Source of the DNA: Oscillospiraceae bacterium
GTDB taxonomy: Bacteria > Bacillota > Clostridia > Oscillospirales > SIG627
DNA length: 64,000 nucleotides
Assembly (NCBI GenBank): GCA_015065325.1
Contig: SVQO01000002.1
Coordinates: 1 to 64,000, forward strand
Direction: 5' to 3'
In this document: in pieces, positions 16,876-25,347 of the stretch
Layout: every line of letters begins with the position of its first letter
How positions within the stretch are numbered: position 1 is the stretch's first letter
The notes under the pieces: model-generated
The model's input: the letters and a program-made list of their open reading frames with translations, nothing else
Told to the model about the DNA's origin: nothing
The model's database searches: none
Translations under genes and position numbers: made by a program

Positions 16876-16930
16876 GAAGAAGCACCCGTCCGAAAAGATC
16901 CTTTTTTTACGGATCCGGCGGGTGCTTTTT
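16876..16930 (+). terminator. Terminator after the Lrp/AsnC gene
   Basis: AAGCACCCG pairs with CGGGTGCTT, with an inner TCCG/CGGA extension, followed by a T run. Confidence 0.75.
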
Positions 16931-17008
16931 GTCCGTTTTATTGGACACATATCCTGTTAAAATAAGGGTGTAAGAAAGAAACACAGACGAAACAGGAGGA
17001 AAAAAGTA

Positions 17009-17161
17009 ATGACGAGAAACGTACACAGAGAAATACTTCAGCAGGAAAGAATCCGCAGATTGCAGCGGGAGAAAAAGGTTCTTGCCGCGCAAAAGGAGGC
17101 GCTGATCCTTCTGACCATGGCACTGGTTACGGTACTTGGTGTGATCCTGATCACCCTTTAA
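17009..17161 (+). CDS. Small membrane protein, 50 residues
   Basis: A short gene with an AACAGGAGGA ribosome site seven to eight bases before its ATG. The N-terminal half is strongly charged (REILQQERIRRLQREKK), a likely amphipathic or coiled helix. The C-terminal half is one transmembrane span (LILLTMALVTVLGVILITL) ending at the stop. No family is recognised. The last bases overlap the 3' end of the convergent phosphodiesterase gene. The good ribosome site and clean topology support a real gene. Confidence 0.65.
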   Translation: MTRNVHREILQQERIRRLQREKKVLAAQKEALILLTMALVTVLGVILITL

Positions 17162-17706
17162 AGAGTAAGGGTATGGTAGGCTTCCCCTTCCAGCGTCTTC
17201 CAGGTAAAGGTGCCGTCCTCCAGGAGCATATACCCGCGGGAGGAGCCCGCCTTGGGAATGGTAACGGAACCGGGATTTAACACGTAGATCCCGCCGTGCT
17301 CCTCCCAGATCGGAATATGGGTATGCCCGTGAAGTACTGCGTCTCCCGCCTTTAAGGGAGGCAGATTCTGAGCGTTAAACTTGTGACCGTGGGTGATAAA
17401 AACGGTTTTGTCCCCCACGGGAAGCAAGGCGTAATCTGCCAAAATGGGAAATTCCAGCACCATCTGATCCACCTCGGTATCGCAGTTTCCGCGGACACAC
17501 AGGATCCGGTCCTTCCGCGCGTTCAAAAGAGCGATCACCTCCTTGGGCGCGTATTCATCGGGCAGATCATTGCGGGGACCGTGGTACAAAAGATCCCCCA
17601 AAAAGAGAATGCGTTGGGCCTGCTCGCGTTCAAAAGCGTCAAATAATGCGCGGCAAGTCAAAGCGGAGCCGTGCAGATCCGATGCGATCATCCATTTCAT
17701 CGCCAT
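17158..17706 (-). CDS. YfcE-family metallophosphoesterase
   Basis: A 182-residue calcineurin-like phosphoesterase. The metal-binding motifs appear in order: SDLHG (near residue 9), LGDLLYHGPRN, GNCD, THGH and HGHTHIP, the standard YfcE set. YfcE-type enzymes cleave phosphodiesters using Mn2+, with a physiological substrate still unsettled. MAMKW at the N-terminus leaves two possible starts; the second Met is equally close to the family norm. The gene is convergent with the small membrane protein gene and divergent from trkA. Confidence 0.92.
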   Translation of the reverse strand: MAMKWMIASDLHGSALTCRALFDAFEREQAQRILFLGDLLYHGPRNDLPDEYAPKEVIALLNARKDRILCVRGNCDTEVDQMVLEFPILADYALLPVGDKTVFITHGHKFNAQNLPPLKAGDAVLHGHTHIPIWEEHGGIYVLNPGSVTIPKAGSSRGYMLLEDGTFTWKTLEGEAYHTLTL

Positions 17707-17829
17707 ACTTCCTTTCTTGCAACAGGGAATTTTCTTTCATTATAATCGAAAGAGAACTCACTTGCAAGATTTTTTCTTTTTAAGTTTAAATTTTCGGAAA
17801 ATACGGTGCCAAAACAAGACGAAAAAGGC

Positions 17830-17858
17830 TTGAAAAAGCAGGTGCTTTGTGCTACAAT
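17830..17858 (+). promoter_or_regulatory. Promoter of trkA-trkH
   Basis: TTGAAA (17830-17835) and TACAAT (17853-17858) with a 17-base spacer lie 41 bases before the trkA start. Confidence 0.7.
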
Positions 17859-17898
17859 CAATCTAAGTTTAACCAAACACAAAACGAAGGAAAAAACT

Positions 17899-19257
17899 AT
17901 GAACATTATTATTGTGGGCTGCGGAAAGATCGGCTCCACCATTTTGGAAAGCCTTGCTACGGAAAACCACGACATCGTCGCCGTTGACACCAATCCCAAG
18001 GTAATTACCGACATTTCCAATCTGTATGACGTAATGTGCCTTTGCGGCAACGGCGTAGATTTTGAGACGTTGGAGGAAGCAGGCGCAAAAAAAACCAATC
18101 TGCTCATTGCCGTTACCGGCTCCGATGAATGCAATATGCTGATTTGCTATATGGCAAGAAAATTGGGTGTTCCCTACACCATTGCCCGTATCCGCAATCC
18201 CGAGTATAACGACAAAAGCCTCGGCTTTATCAAGCAGTCCCTGGATATTTCCTTTGCCGTCAATCCCGACGCCGTAGCGGCAAAAGAACTTTTTAACCTA
18301 CTCCAATTTCCCGGTGCGGAGAGCATCGAAACCTTTTCCAGACGGAATTTCGAGCTGATCGAGGTTGTATTGAAGGAGGGCTCCGTCCTGGACGGGATGT
18401 CTCTGATCGAGATGCGTAAAAAATACCCCGCCTCCTACCTGGTGGGCATCGTACAGCGTGGTGACGAGGTCTATATTCCCGGCGGTTCCTTCCGCCTGCA
18501 AAGCGGTGACCGCGTTGGTATTACCGCATCCGCTTCGGAAATTGAAAAGCTATTCAAAATGCTGGGAACTATGGAAGACCGCGCCAAGCACGTGATGATC
18601 GTAGGCGCAGGCAGATACGCCCATTATCTGACCAAACATCTTTTGAGCACCGGTGCCACCGTTACCGTTATTGATAAGGACAAGAGCATCTGCCAAAGCT
18701 TTGCGGAAGCAAACCCCGAGGCAGTTGTGATCTGCGGCGACGCCGCTTCCGAGGAACTTTTGATGGAGGAAGGACTAATGTCCATGGATGCCTTCATCAC
18801 CCTGACCGGTCACGATCAGGAAAACATCCTGCTGTCCTATCTTGCCTCATCCAAGGGTGTGAAAAAAGTCATTACCAAGATCAACCGCGAGGAGTTTTAT
18901 TCCATGGCGGAAAAATTGGGATTGGAGTGTTTGGTCTCTCCCAAGCACATGGTCTGCGATATTCTGACCCGTTATGCAAGAGCCTTGGCAGGCTCCGAAG
19001 GCAGTCAGGTTGAGACCCTGTACAATTTAATGGGCGGAAAAGCCGAGGCCATTGAATTTATCGTGGGCGAGGATTTCTCCCGCAAAAGCATCCCCTTAAA
19101 AGATCTGAAACTGAAAAAGAACACGCTGGTCGCGGGTATCATACGCGGCAGACGGGTCATTATTCCCGCGGGCTCCGATCAGATCGAGGCGGGGGATCAC
19201 GTAGTCATTCTTTCTTCGTCCAAGCGCGTTTCTCAGCTTGGGGATATCTTGGAGTAA
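17899..19257 (+). CDS. trkA: Trk potassium uptake regulator TrkA
   Basis: A 452-residue protein started at the ATG at 17899 (AAGG upstream). It is a tandem of two RCK modules. The first Rossmann NAD-binding site is IIIVGCGKIGSTI at the N-terminus, and the second is VMIVGAGRYAHYLTKHLL near residue 235; each is followed by a RCK-C domain (GSFRLQSGDRVGIT and GSDQIEAGDHVVIL). TrkA sits on the cytoplasmic face of TrkH and gates potassium flow in response to nucleotides. trkH begins three bases after the stop. Confidence 0.96.
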   Translation: MNIIIVGCGKIGSTILESLATENHDIVAVDTNPKVITDISNLYDVMCLCGNGVDFETLEEAGAKKTNLLIAVTGSDECNMLICYMARKLGVPYTIARIRNPEYNDKSLGFIKQSLDISFAVNPDAVAAKELFNLLQFPGAESIETFSRRNFELIEVVLKEGSVLDGMSLIEMRKKYPASYLVGIVQRGDEVYIPGGSFRLQSGDRVGITASASEIEKLFKMLGTMEDRAKHVMIVGAGRYAHYLTKHLLSTGATVTVIDKDKSICQSFAEANPEAVVICGDAASEELLMEEGLMSMDAFITLTGHDQENILLSYLASSKGVKKVITKINREEFYSMAEKLGLECLVSPKHMVCDILTRYARALAGSEGSQVETLYNLMGGKAEAIEFIVGEDFSRKSIPLKDLKLKKNTLVAGIIRGRRVIIPAGSDQIEAGDHVVILSSSKRVSQLGDILE

Positions 19258-19260
19258 GCT

Positions 19261-20709
19261 ATGAATCGAAGAATGGTTTGTCATACCGTAGGACTCATCG
19301 TCCTTTTGGAGGCGGTATTGATGTTACCGTCTTTGGTAACGTCGCTGATTTACAAAAACTCCTGTATTCAGGCATTTATTTGGAGCATTTTGATCGCGCT
19401 CCTCCTGGGCGGAGCAATGGTCGCCGTTGCACGCCCCCGCACAAAAGTCCTTTATGCAAAAGAGGGCTTTGCCATTACCAGCCTTGCCTGGCTGTTCGTT
19501 TCACTGGTGGGAGCACTTCCCTTCTTTCTTTCGAAGCAGATTCCCAACTTTATCGACGCTTTCTTTGAAACCGTCAGCGGCTTTACTACCACCGGCGCTT
19601 CCATTTTAAATGACGTGACGGCATTGGATAAAGGTCTCCTGTTTTGGCGCAGCTTTACCCACTGGGTAGGCGGAATGGGCGTTCTTGTCTTTCTTATGGT
19701 ATTTTTGAGTAGTTTTTCCGATCGTACCATCCATATCATCCGTGCGGAAATGCCCGGCCCCACGGTAGGAAAACTCCTCCCCAAAGTGAAGGATACCGCA
19801 AAGATCCTGTATATCATCTACTTGGTTATGACCGCACTATTGGTGATAGCACTTCTTTTGAGCAAAATGCCTTTATTTGACAGTCTGATTCACGCCTTCG
19901 GAACGGCGGGTACCGGCGGCTTTGGCATTTATTCCGACAGTGCGGCAAGCCTGACCGCTGCGCAACAATGGATCATCGCAATCGGTATGCTCCTGTTCGG
20001 AATCAATTTCAACCTGTACTATCTGATCTTGATCCGTCGCTTCCGTTCTGCAATTCGCTCCACGGAGCTTTGGGTATATTTCGGTTTGGTGGCTTCCGCC
20101 GTAACTCTTTGTTGTATCAATCTTTCAAATGTGTACCATAATATTTCCGATCTGATCCGTCACAGCTTTTTCCAGGTGTCCTCCATCGTTACCACCACGG
20201 GCTTCTCCACGGTAGATTTTAACCTTTGGCCCAATTTGAGCAAAACCGTCCTTTTGCTCCTGATGTTCTTCGGTGCCTGTGCAGGCTCCACTGCAGGCGG
20301 CTTCAAAATTTCCCGCGTAATTCTTCTTTTCAAAAATTGCGGTGCGGAATTCCGCCATCTGCTTCATCCCAGAAGCATCAACGTTCTTCGCTTTGAAGGA
20401 AAAAGTGTGGAAAGCGAAACAAGAAAAAGCGTCACCGGATATCTGGCCCTATACACGCTTTGCTTCTTCATCATATTCTTTTTGGTCAGCTTCGACTCTT
20501 TTGATATTGAAACCAATTTCAGCGCCGTTGCCGCTTGTTTTAACAACATCGGTCCCGGTCTCGGCGGTGTTGGTCCAATGTCAAACTACGCTGCATATTC
20601 CGGCTTTTCAAAGATCATGCTTTCCCTTGCCATGCTTTTGGGCAGACTCGAAATCTGGCCGATCATTATGACCCTGGTCCCCTCCACCTGGAGAGGCTGG
20701 CGCGCCTAA
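19261..20709 (+). CDS. trkH: Trk potassium transporter membrane subunit TrkH
   Basis: A 482-residue polytopic membrane protein with ten or so transmembrane spans. The four selectivity-filter loops typical of TrkH/KtrB are present: SGFTTTGAS, GTAGTGGFGIY, SSIVTTTGFSTVDF and NNIGPGLGGVG. TRWVGGMG-type loop HWVGGMGVLVFLMVF is also seen. It carries potassium across the membrane with TrkA. There is no strong ribosome site of its own, so translation is probably coupled to trkA. Confidence 0.96.
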   Translation: MNRRMVCHTVGLIVLLEAVLMLPSLVTSLIYKNSCIQAFIWSILIALLLGGAMVAVARPRTKVLYAKEGFAITSLAWLFVSLVGALPFFLSKQIPNFIDAFFETVSGFTTTGASILNDVTALDKGLLFWRSFTHWVGGMGVLVFLMVFLSSFSDRTIHIIRAEMPGPTVGKLLPKVKDTAKILYIIYLVMTALLVIALLLSKMPLFDSLIHAFGTAGTGGFGIYSDSAASLTAAQQWIIAIGMLLFGINFNLYYLILIRRFRSAIRSTELWVYFGLVASAVTLCCINLSNVYHNISDLIRHSFFQVSSIVTTTGFSTVDFNLWPNLSKTVLLLLMFFGACAGSTAGGFKISRVILLFKNCGAEFRHLLHPRSINVLRFEGKSVESETRKSVTGYLALYTLCFFIIFFLVSFDSFDIETNFSAVAACFNNIGPGLGGVGPMSNYAAYSGFSKIMLSLAMLLGRLEIWPIIMTLVPSTWRGWRA

Positions 20710-20721
20710 GGAAGGAGCTTT

Positions 20722-21378
20722 ATGGATTATCAAAGCATAAAAAACGATCCACAGATCCGCTGTTATATCAAGGAAGCGGACGCTTCTCTGACCGCACTGG
20801 GTTTTACCGAGCATAGCTTTCAGCACGTAACGGCAGTTGCGGAAAAGGCGGGAAGCATTTTGGAGGAGCTGGGATACGAGCCACGACTTGCCGAGCTTGC
20901 CAGAATCGCAGGCTTCCTCCACGATATCGGAAACCTGGTGAACCGTATCGAGCACAGTCAAAGCGGTGCACTGATGGCAATGAGCCTTCTGCAGAAGCGA
21001 AATTTTGCGCCTGAGGAGATCGCTCCCATTATTTCCGCCATCGGCAATCACGACGAAGGAACGGGCTCACCCGTCAACGAGATCTCTGCCGCGCTGATCC
21101 TTGCGGACAAGTCCGACGTACGCAGATCCCGCGTAAGAAATCGGGATACCACCGCCTTTGACATTCACGACCGTGTAAATTTTTCGGTAACCGGCTCAAA
21201 GCTTGAGATTCTTCCCGAGGAAAAGATCGCCCGACTGACTCTCTCCATCGATACCGAGCTCGGCTCCGTGCTGGAATATTTCGAGATCTTTATGGAGCGC
21301 ATGCTCCTTTGCCGCAAAGCGGCACAGAGGCTTGATCTGAACTTCAAGCTGACCATCAACGATCAGGTACTGCTTTAA
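20722..21378 (+). CDS. HD-domain phosphohydrolase-like protein
   Basis: A 218-residue protein with a GGAAGGAGC ribosome site, 12 bases after trkH. The HD motif set is visible: EHSFQHV (His), FLHDIGN (the HD pair), AIGNHDEG and ALILADKSD (final Asp). HD proteins of this size cleave phosphate from nucleotides or signalling molecules; the substrate cannot be read from the sequence. The C-terminal 70 residues form an uncharacterised alpha/beta domain. Co-transcription with trkAH suggests a link to potassium or cyclic-dinucleotide signalling, which is only a guess. Confidence 0.85.
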   Translation: MDYQSIKNDPQIRCYIKEADASLTALGFTEHSFQHVTAVAEKAGSILEELGYEPRLAELARIAGFLHDIGNLVNRIEHSQSGALMAMSLLQKRNFAPEEIAPIISAIGNHDEGTGSPVNEISAALILADKSDVRRSRVRNRDTTAFDIHDRVNFSVTGSKLEILPEEKIARLTLSIDTELGSVLEYFEIFMERMLLCRKAAQRLDLNFKLTINDQVLL

Positions 21379-21380
21379 AA

Positions 21381-21412
21381 AAAGATCCGTTGCAATGCAA
21401 CGGATCTTTTTT
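21381..21412 (+). terminator. Terminator after the HD gene
   Basis: A perfect stem GATCCGTTGCA/TGCAACGGATC is flanked by A and T runs. It can act on both strands, ending the trk operon and the convergent LCP gene. Confidence 0.85.
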
Positions 21413-21413
21413 C

Positions 21414-22619
21414 TTATTTGGATGCCGGCGCCTCACCGTAAATTTTTTCGTAAAGGGGATAACAGTTCTTTTTCAAATCGGGAATGAGGAACAGGCGATG
21501 AGAGGTATAGGTTCCCTCCTGCGGGATCTTGGTGCTCTCGATCTCATATCCCAGCATAGCGGGCAACTCCCCTACCATATCCTTCAGCATTTCCTTGGGC
21601 ATATTGGTTGTCACCAGAGGGAGAAATACGTCCAGCAGATTGAGGATCTGCGGGATGGAAAGGCTCTTTGCTTTTGCCATCATGGCAGAAATAATGGTTC
21701 TCTGCCTTTCCGTCCTCTGGAAATCGGAACCGATGCTTCTGTTTCTGGCGTGGGCAAGCACCTGAATTCCGTTGAGGTGATGCATTCCGCTCACCGCTTT
21801 CAAAGGAGACAGGGTATAATTTTTGATCTTGCTTTCAATAACGTTTCCTTTTTCTCTGCTGTTGATCACGCCTACCTCTGCCGCAGTCAGATAAAGATCC
21901 AGACCGCCCATAGCATCAACCACCTGCACGAAGGAATTGAAATTCACCTTTGCATAGTACTTTACGTCAACGTTGAAGGTCTCCTTCAAAACCGCAAGGG
22001 TCAAAAGCGGTCCGCCGTAGGAATGCGCGTGATTGAGTCGGTCGTAATCACCGTTGATGGGATTTTTCGGCTCCGTGGGATAATGGGCGTACAGGTCTCG
22101 CAAAAACGAGCAAAGGACGATCTTTCCCGTTTTCTGATTGATGCTCACCAGCATCATCACGTCGCTGAGTCCTGCGTATCCTTCCTTGCGCGAGTCCGTT
22201 GCCATCAGGAGAATATTGGTTACGTCCTTGGTATCGCAAATACGGGGCAGATCACTCGTACCGAAGGTACCGTGGAGATCGATCTCCTCACTGACGGGGA
22301 TCTCCTCCACAGGCGGAGTTCCTTGCAGAGTGCTTTGCGGTAAATCGTCAACGATCCTTTGCGTCTCGTAGATCAGATCTTCGTTTTTGCCGGTTTCGTA
22401 ATTGATCTTGTCCAGATAGTAATTTACGATTCCGTGGTAAGCACAGATCAGAAGCAGTGCAAGTCCCGCGAACACGCAAAAAACGATGCCGAGTGCCTTC
22501 AACCACGTTTTTTTCTTGCTTTTCGTCGGCTTGCCATCGTTTGTTTTTGCTTGTTCCGCGTTTTCTGCATTTTCTGCCGGCTTCTGTTCTTCTAACTCTT
22601 CTTTCTTTTCGTTTTCCAT
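21414..22619 (-). CDS. LytR-CpsA-Psr (LCP) family wall polymer ligase
   Basis: A 401-residue protein. A Glu/Lys-rich cytoplasmic tail of about 35 residues precedes one transmembrane span (LKALGIVFCVFAGLALLLICAYHGIVNYYL). The extracellular LCP domain follows, with TNILLMATDSRKEG, FLRDLYAHYP, LNHAHSYGGP and the conserved HARNRSIGSDFQRTERQR motif that holds the polyprenyl-phosphate. LCP enzymes attach teichoic acids or other glycopolymers to peptidoglycan. It lies immediately downstream of a paralogue, with a stem-loop between them. Confidence 0.95.
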   Translation of the reverse strand: MENEKKEELEEQKPAENAENAEQAKTNDGKPTKSKKKTWLKALGIVFCVFAGLALLLICAYHGIVNYYLDKINYETGKNEDLIYETQRIVDDLPQSTLQGTPPVEEIPVSEEIDLHGTFGTSDLPRICDTKDVTNILLMATDSRKEGYAGLSDVMMLVSINQKTGKIVLCSFLRDLYAHYPTEPKNPINGDYDRLNHAHSYGGPLLTLAVLKETFNVDVKYYAKVNFNSFVQVVDAMGGLDLYLTAAEVGVINSREKGNVIESKIKNYTLSPLKAVSGMHHLNGIQVLAHARNRSIGSDFQRTERQRTIISAMMAKAKSLSIPQILNLLDVFLPLVTTNMPKEMLKDMVGELPAMLGYEIESTKIPQEGTYTSHRLFLIPDLKKNCYPLYEKIYGEAPASK

Positions 22620-22639
22620 CTAAATCAACCTTTTTTTGA

Positions 22640-22668
22640 AAAGCGAGAAGGAGTTGCCTTCTCGCTTT
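22640..22668 (-). terminator. Stem-loop between the two LCP genes
   Basis: AAAGCGAGAAGG pairs with CCTTCTCGCTTT. The T run after it on the minus strand is short, so it may be a weak or partial terminator. Confidence 0.55.
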
Positions 22669-22673
22669 ATTGT

Positions 22674-24224
22674 TTATGAATTTTCGCCGGGAGCAGAGCC
22701 TCCGGACGGCTGGGTAGAAGGATCGGGCGTTTCCGTTCCTGCGGGATTGTCCTGATCGGTGTCCTGATCCGTGTCTTTGTCGGTGTCTTTATCCGTCTCC
22801 TTATCGGGATCTTTGCCCGTGTCCTTGTCCGGATCCTGATCGGTGTCCTTATCCGGTTCCTTTTCCGTGTCCTTGTCCGGATCCTTTTCGTCGTCCTTAT
22901 CCGGATCCTTTTCATCATCCGGACCGGGTTTCGGGAGAACCGATCCATCGGGCTGATCGGGAGGGTTCTGTTCCGTAGAGGTAGGCGGTGTCGTGGTAGT
23001 TACCGGAGCCTTCGTAGTAGCCGGAGGCTTATAGGTGGGACCTTTGCCCGTGGGACCGCCGGGCGCCTTTTCTCCGTAAACAAGCTCGTACAAAGCAAAG
23101 CAGTTTCTTTCATAATCGGGGATCAGCTTGTAGAAGCCTTGACTGTTCTCCGTAAACATTCCGTCTGCGGGAACGCGGGTACTCACAATCTCATAGCTCA
23201 GGTAAGTGAGCATATCTCCCACCAGATCCTTCAAAAGATCCTCCGACATATTGGTCGTAACCATGGGAAGCACCGTTTCCAAAAGCTTGTGCAGCTGAGG
23301 CAAGGAAAGAGTCTTCGCCTTCTGTGCCATAGCGGTCAACACGTCCCTTTGACGCTGGGTACGCTGGAAATCGGAGCCGACGCGGCGGTTTCTCGCGTGG
23401 CTGAGCGCCTGCACACCCGTCAAATGATAGGTTCCCGCCTTGGTGGATTTCAGCATATCCTTGCCGGTAACGCGCAGCGTCTTGTTCGCGGGTTCCTGCA
23501 TGGTTTCCGAAAGGATGCTGTTGATGGCACGGGCTTCAGCTGCCGTCAGATACATATCTACTCCGCCCATAGCATCCACGATGTCACGGAATACGGAGAA
23601 ATTCACCTTGGCATAATGTGATACCTCGATGTTGAAAGTCTCCTTCAAAACTGCCATGGTAAGCTCCGCACCGCCGTAAGCGTGGGCGTGATTGAGCTTA
23701 TCGTATTTTCCTGCAACGGGGCTGGCGGGGGTCTTCGGATACTTTGCCATAATGTCTCTCATAAAAGAGCACATAATGATCTTCTCCGTCTTTTTGTTGA
23801 TGGAAACAAGGATCATACTATCCGTTCTTCCCGCTTCCTTTCCGCGGGTATCGTCTGCAAGAAGAAGGATGTTCTTGACGTTCTTGTTATCACAGATCAA
23901 AGGGAGATTATCCGCATTCAGAGCACCGTTGGCGTCCTCGATGAGATCTTCTGTATTCATCACACTGCTCTGACCGTTTTCGTCTACGATCGCTTGGGTA
24001 ACATACTCCAGATTCAGATCCTTTTCCGAGGAAATGATATTGATCTTTCCGATATAATAATCCACGATACAGTTGTACGCAATAATCCCTGCAATCACAA
24101 GAAAAGCAATCACGGAAAGGGTAATTACCGCGATCTTGATCCATTTATTTTTTTGGATTGCTGCCTTCGTCTTTCTCTTTTTCGAGGAGGAGGCAGATTT
24201 TTTGGAAGTCGATTGATTTGCCAT
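22674..24224 (-). CDS. LCP family wall polymer ligase with long Asp/Lys repeat tail
   Basis: A 516-residue paralogue of the neighbouring LCP protein, with an AGGAGA ribosome site. A Ser/Lys-rich cytoplasmic start precedes one transmembrane span (IAVITLSVIAFLVIAGIIAY). The LCP domain carries KNILLLADDTRGKE, LNHAHAYGGAE and HARNRRVGSDFQRTQRQR. After about residue 390 come a Thr/Pro linker and some 80 residues of D-P/T-D-K-D repeats, then a Gly/Ser tail. The repeats are acidic and lysine-rich and probably extend into the wall or bind cations. The repeat is also clear in the DNA, so length variation by slippage is likely. Confidence 0.93.
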   Translation of the reverse strand: MANQSTSKKSASSSKKRKTKAAIQKNKWIKIAVITLSVIAFLVIAGIIAYNCIVDYYIGKINIISSEKDLNLEYVTQAIVDENGQSSVMNTEDLIEDANGALNADNLPLICDNKNVKNILLLADDTRGKEAGRTDSMILVSINKKTEKIIMCSFMRDIMAKYPKTPASPVAGKYDKLNHAHAYGGAELTMAVLKETFNIEVSHYAKVNFSVFRDIVDAMGGVDMYLTAAEARAINSILSETMQEPANKTLRVTGKDMLKSTKAGTYHLTGVQALSHARNRRVGSDFQRTQRQRDVLTAMAQKAKTLSLPQLHKLLETVLPMVTTNMSEDLLKDLVGDMLTYLSYEIVSTRVPADGMFTENSQGFYKLIPDYERNCFALYELVYGEKAPGGPTGKGPTYKPPATTKAPVTTTTPPTSTEQNPPDQPDGSVLPKPGPDDEKDPDKDDEKDPDKDTEKEPDKDTDQDPDKDTGKDPDKETDKDTDKDTDQDTDQDNPAGTETPDPSTQPSGGSAPGENS

Positions 24225-24243
24225 CGTTTCTCCTGACGTCTAT

Positions 24244-24272
24244 CGTATAAAACTACTGTTTAATATATGCAA
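24244..24272 (-). promoter_or_regulatory. Promoter of the LCP genes
   Basis: Minus-strand TTGCAT (24267-24272) and TATACG (24244-24249) are spaced by 17 bases, about 20 bases before the start codon. Confidence 0.55.
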
Positions 24273-24387
24273 TTTCGGGAAAAGAATTCGGAACCTTCCC
24301 ACATTATCTATTCTAAGCTATACACCTGAAAAAAACAAGGCTTTGATTTAAAATTTACAAAAGATAACCTTTTTTGCCACAATTTAA

Positions 24388-24424
24388 AAACAAGAGAAGG
24401 TCGGATCGACCTCCTCTTGTTTAA
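24388..24424 (-). terminator. Terminator after the dockerin gene
   Basis: AACAAGAGAAGGTCG pairs with CGACCTCCTCTTGTT around a GAT loop, with one bulge; it lies just downstream of the dockerin gene stop. Confidence 0.75.
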
Positions 24425-24439
24425 TGCGTTTGTATTTGA

Positions 24440-25228
24440 TTATTTTGTCAGGGGATAACGCTCCGGGAAATTGATGTGGTAAAGCAGATAGAACACGTCC
24501 TCCTGATCCACCTCTCCCGAGGAGTCGTAGTCCACGTCCTGATTGACGGGATAACGGGTCGGAAAGTTCAGAGAGAACAGAAGATATATAGCATCGTCGA
24601 TCTGCACACCGTCCTTGCCGTCCAAATCACCGGGGACGTAATCTCCGAGCTCGCGAACTGCTCCGCAGGCGTTACAATCGGAATCGTCGTGATCGTCATA
24701 CGCGTGTGCAAAATCGGGACCCGCAGCCTTCATACAAGCACCAAAGTGCTTCTGAGCGTCCAACAACGCTTCATTGCCCGAGGCAATATGAATTGCCGTA
24801 AAAGCCGCCATATCCCCTTCGTACCACAGATGCGCAAGCTTTGCGCAAGCGTCGAAGGCATAGACCTCGATCACCTCAACGGAATCGGGAATAGCAACGG
24901 AGGTCAAAGAGCTTGCCGCGCTGAAGGCAGCGGAAGCGATGGTCTTGACCGTGTAGGTCTTTTCCCCGTCGGAAACGGTTTTGGGGATCAAAACGCTTTC
25001 TGCCGACACTGCCGTAAAATCGATCACCGAAGCGGTGGCGGTCGCATCGTCGAACATATAAACGATACCCAACTCATCCTCCGGAACAGAGGGAATGATG
25101 GGTAGAATGGGCGACTCGATAAAATCGTCTTCTGCAAAAGACAGACGGTTCAAAGCTCCTCCTGCAAGAGGAGCGAATGCAAACAGAATCGCAAGAATGA
25201 TCGCTGTTGTTTTCTTCATGACTCTCAT
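24440..25228 (-). CDS. Secreted protein with leucine-rich repeat and dockerin domain
   Basis: A 262-residue protein started at the ATG at 25228 behind AAAGGAG. Residues 1-30 are a signal peptide (KKTTAIILAILFAFAPLAGG). The middle has a BspA-type leucine-rich repeat segment (IASAAFSAASSLTSVAIPDSVEVIEVYAFDACAKL, seen as two units). The C-terminal 65 residues are a type I dockerin with two calcium loops, DLDGKDGVQIDDAIYLL and DYDSSGEVDQEDVFYLL. Dockerins bind cohesins on scaffoldins or the cell surface. No cohesin is visible in this window. It is transcribed alone. Confidence 0.85.
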   Translation of the reverse strand: MRVMKKTTAIILAILFAFAPLAGGALNRLSFAEDDFIESPILPIIPSVPEDELGIVYMFDDATATASVIDFTAVSAESVLIPKTVSDGEKTYTVKTIASAAFSAASSLTSVAIPDSVEVIEVYAFDACAKLAHLWYEGDMAAFTAIHIASGNEALLDAQKHFGACMKAAGPDFAHAYDDHDDSDCNACGAVRELGDYVPGDLDGKDGVQIDDAIYLLFSLNFPTRYPVNQDVDYDSSGEVDQEDVFYLLYHINFPERYPLTK

Positions 25229-25282
25229 CGCTTTCTCCTTTACGTGAAAAGACGTTACCATCTTTGATATCTATACGTATTT

Positions 25283-25311
25283 ATTATACACACGCATATA
25301 GTTTTAGTCAA
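25283..25311 (-). promoter_or_regulatory. Promoter of the dockerin gene
   Basis: Minus-strand TTGACT (25306-25311) and TATAAT (25283-25288) with a 17-base spacer form a near-consensus promoter. Confidence 0.8.
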
Positions 25312-25347
25312 GGATTTTTTGCTTTTTGTTCACGAAGTTTTCAATTT

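Noticed and set aside
22740-22930. Short tandem DNA repeats resembling a satellite or CRISPR array
   Set aside because: They are in frame and encode the Asp/Lys tail of an LCP protein.
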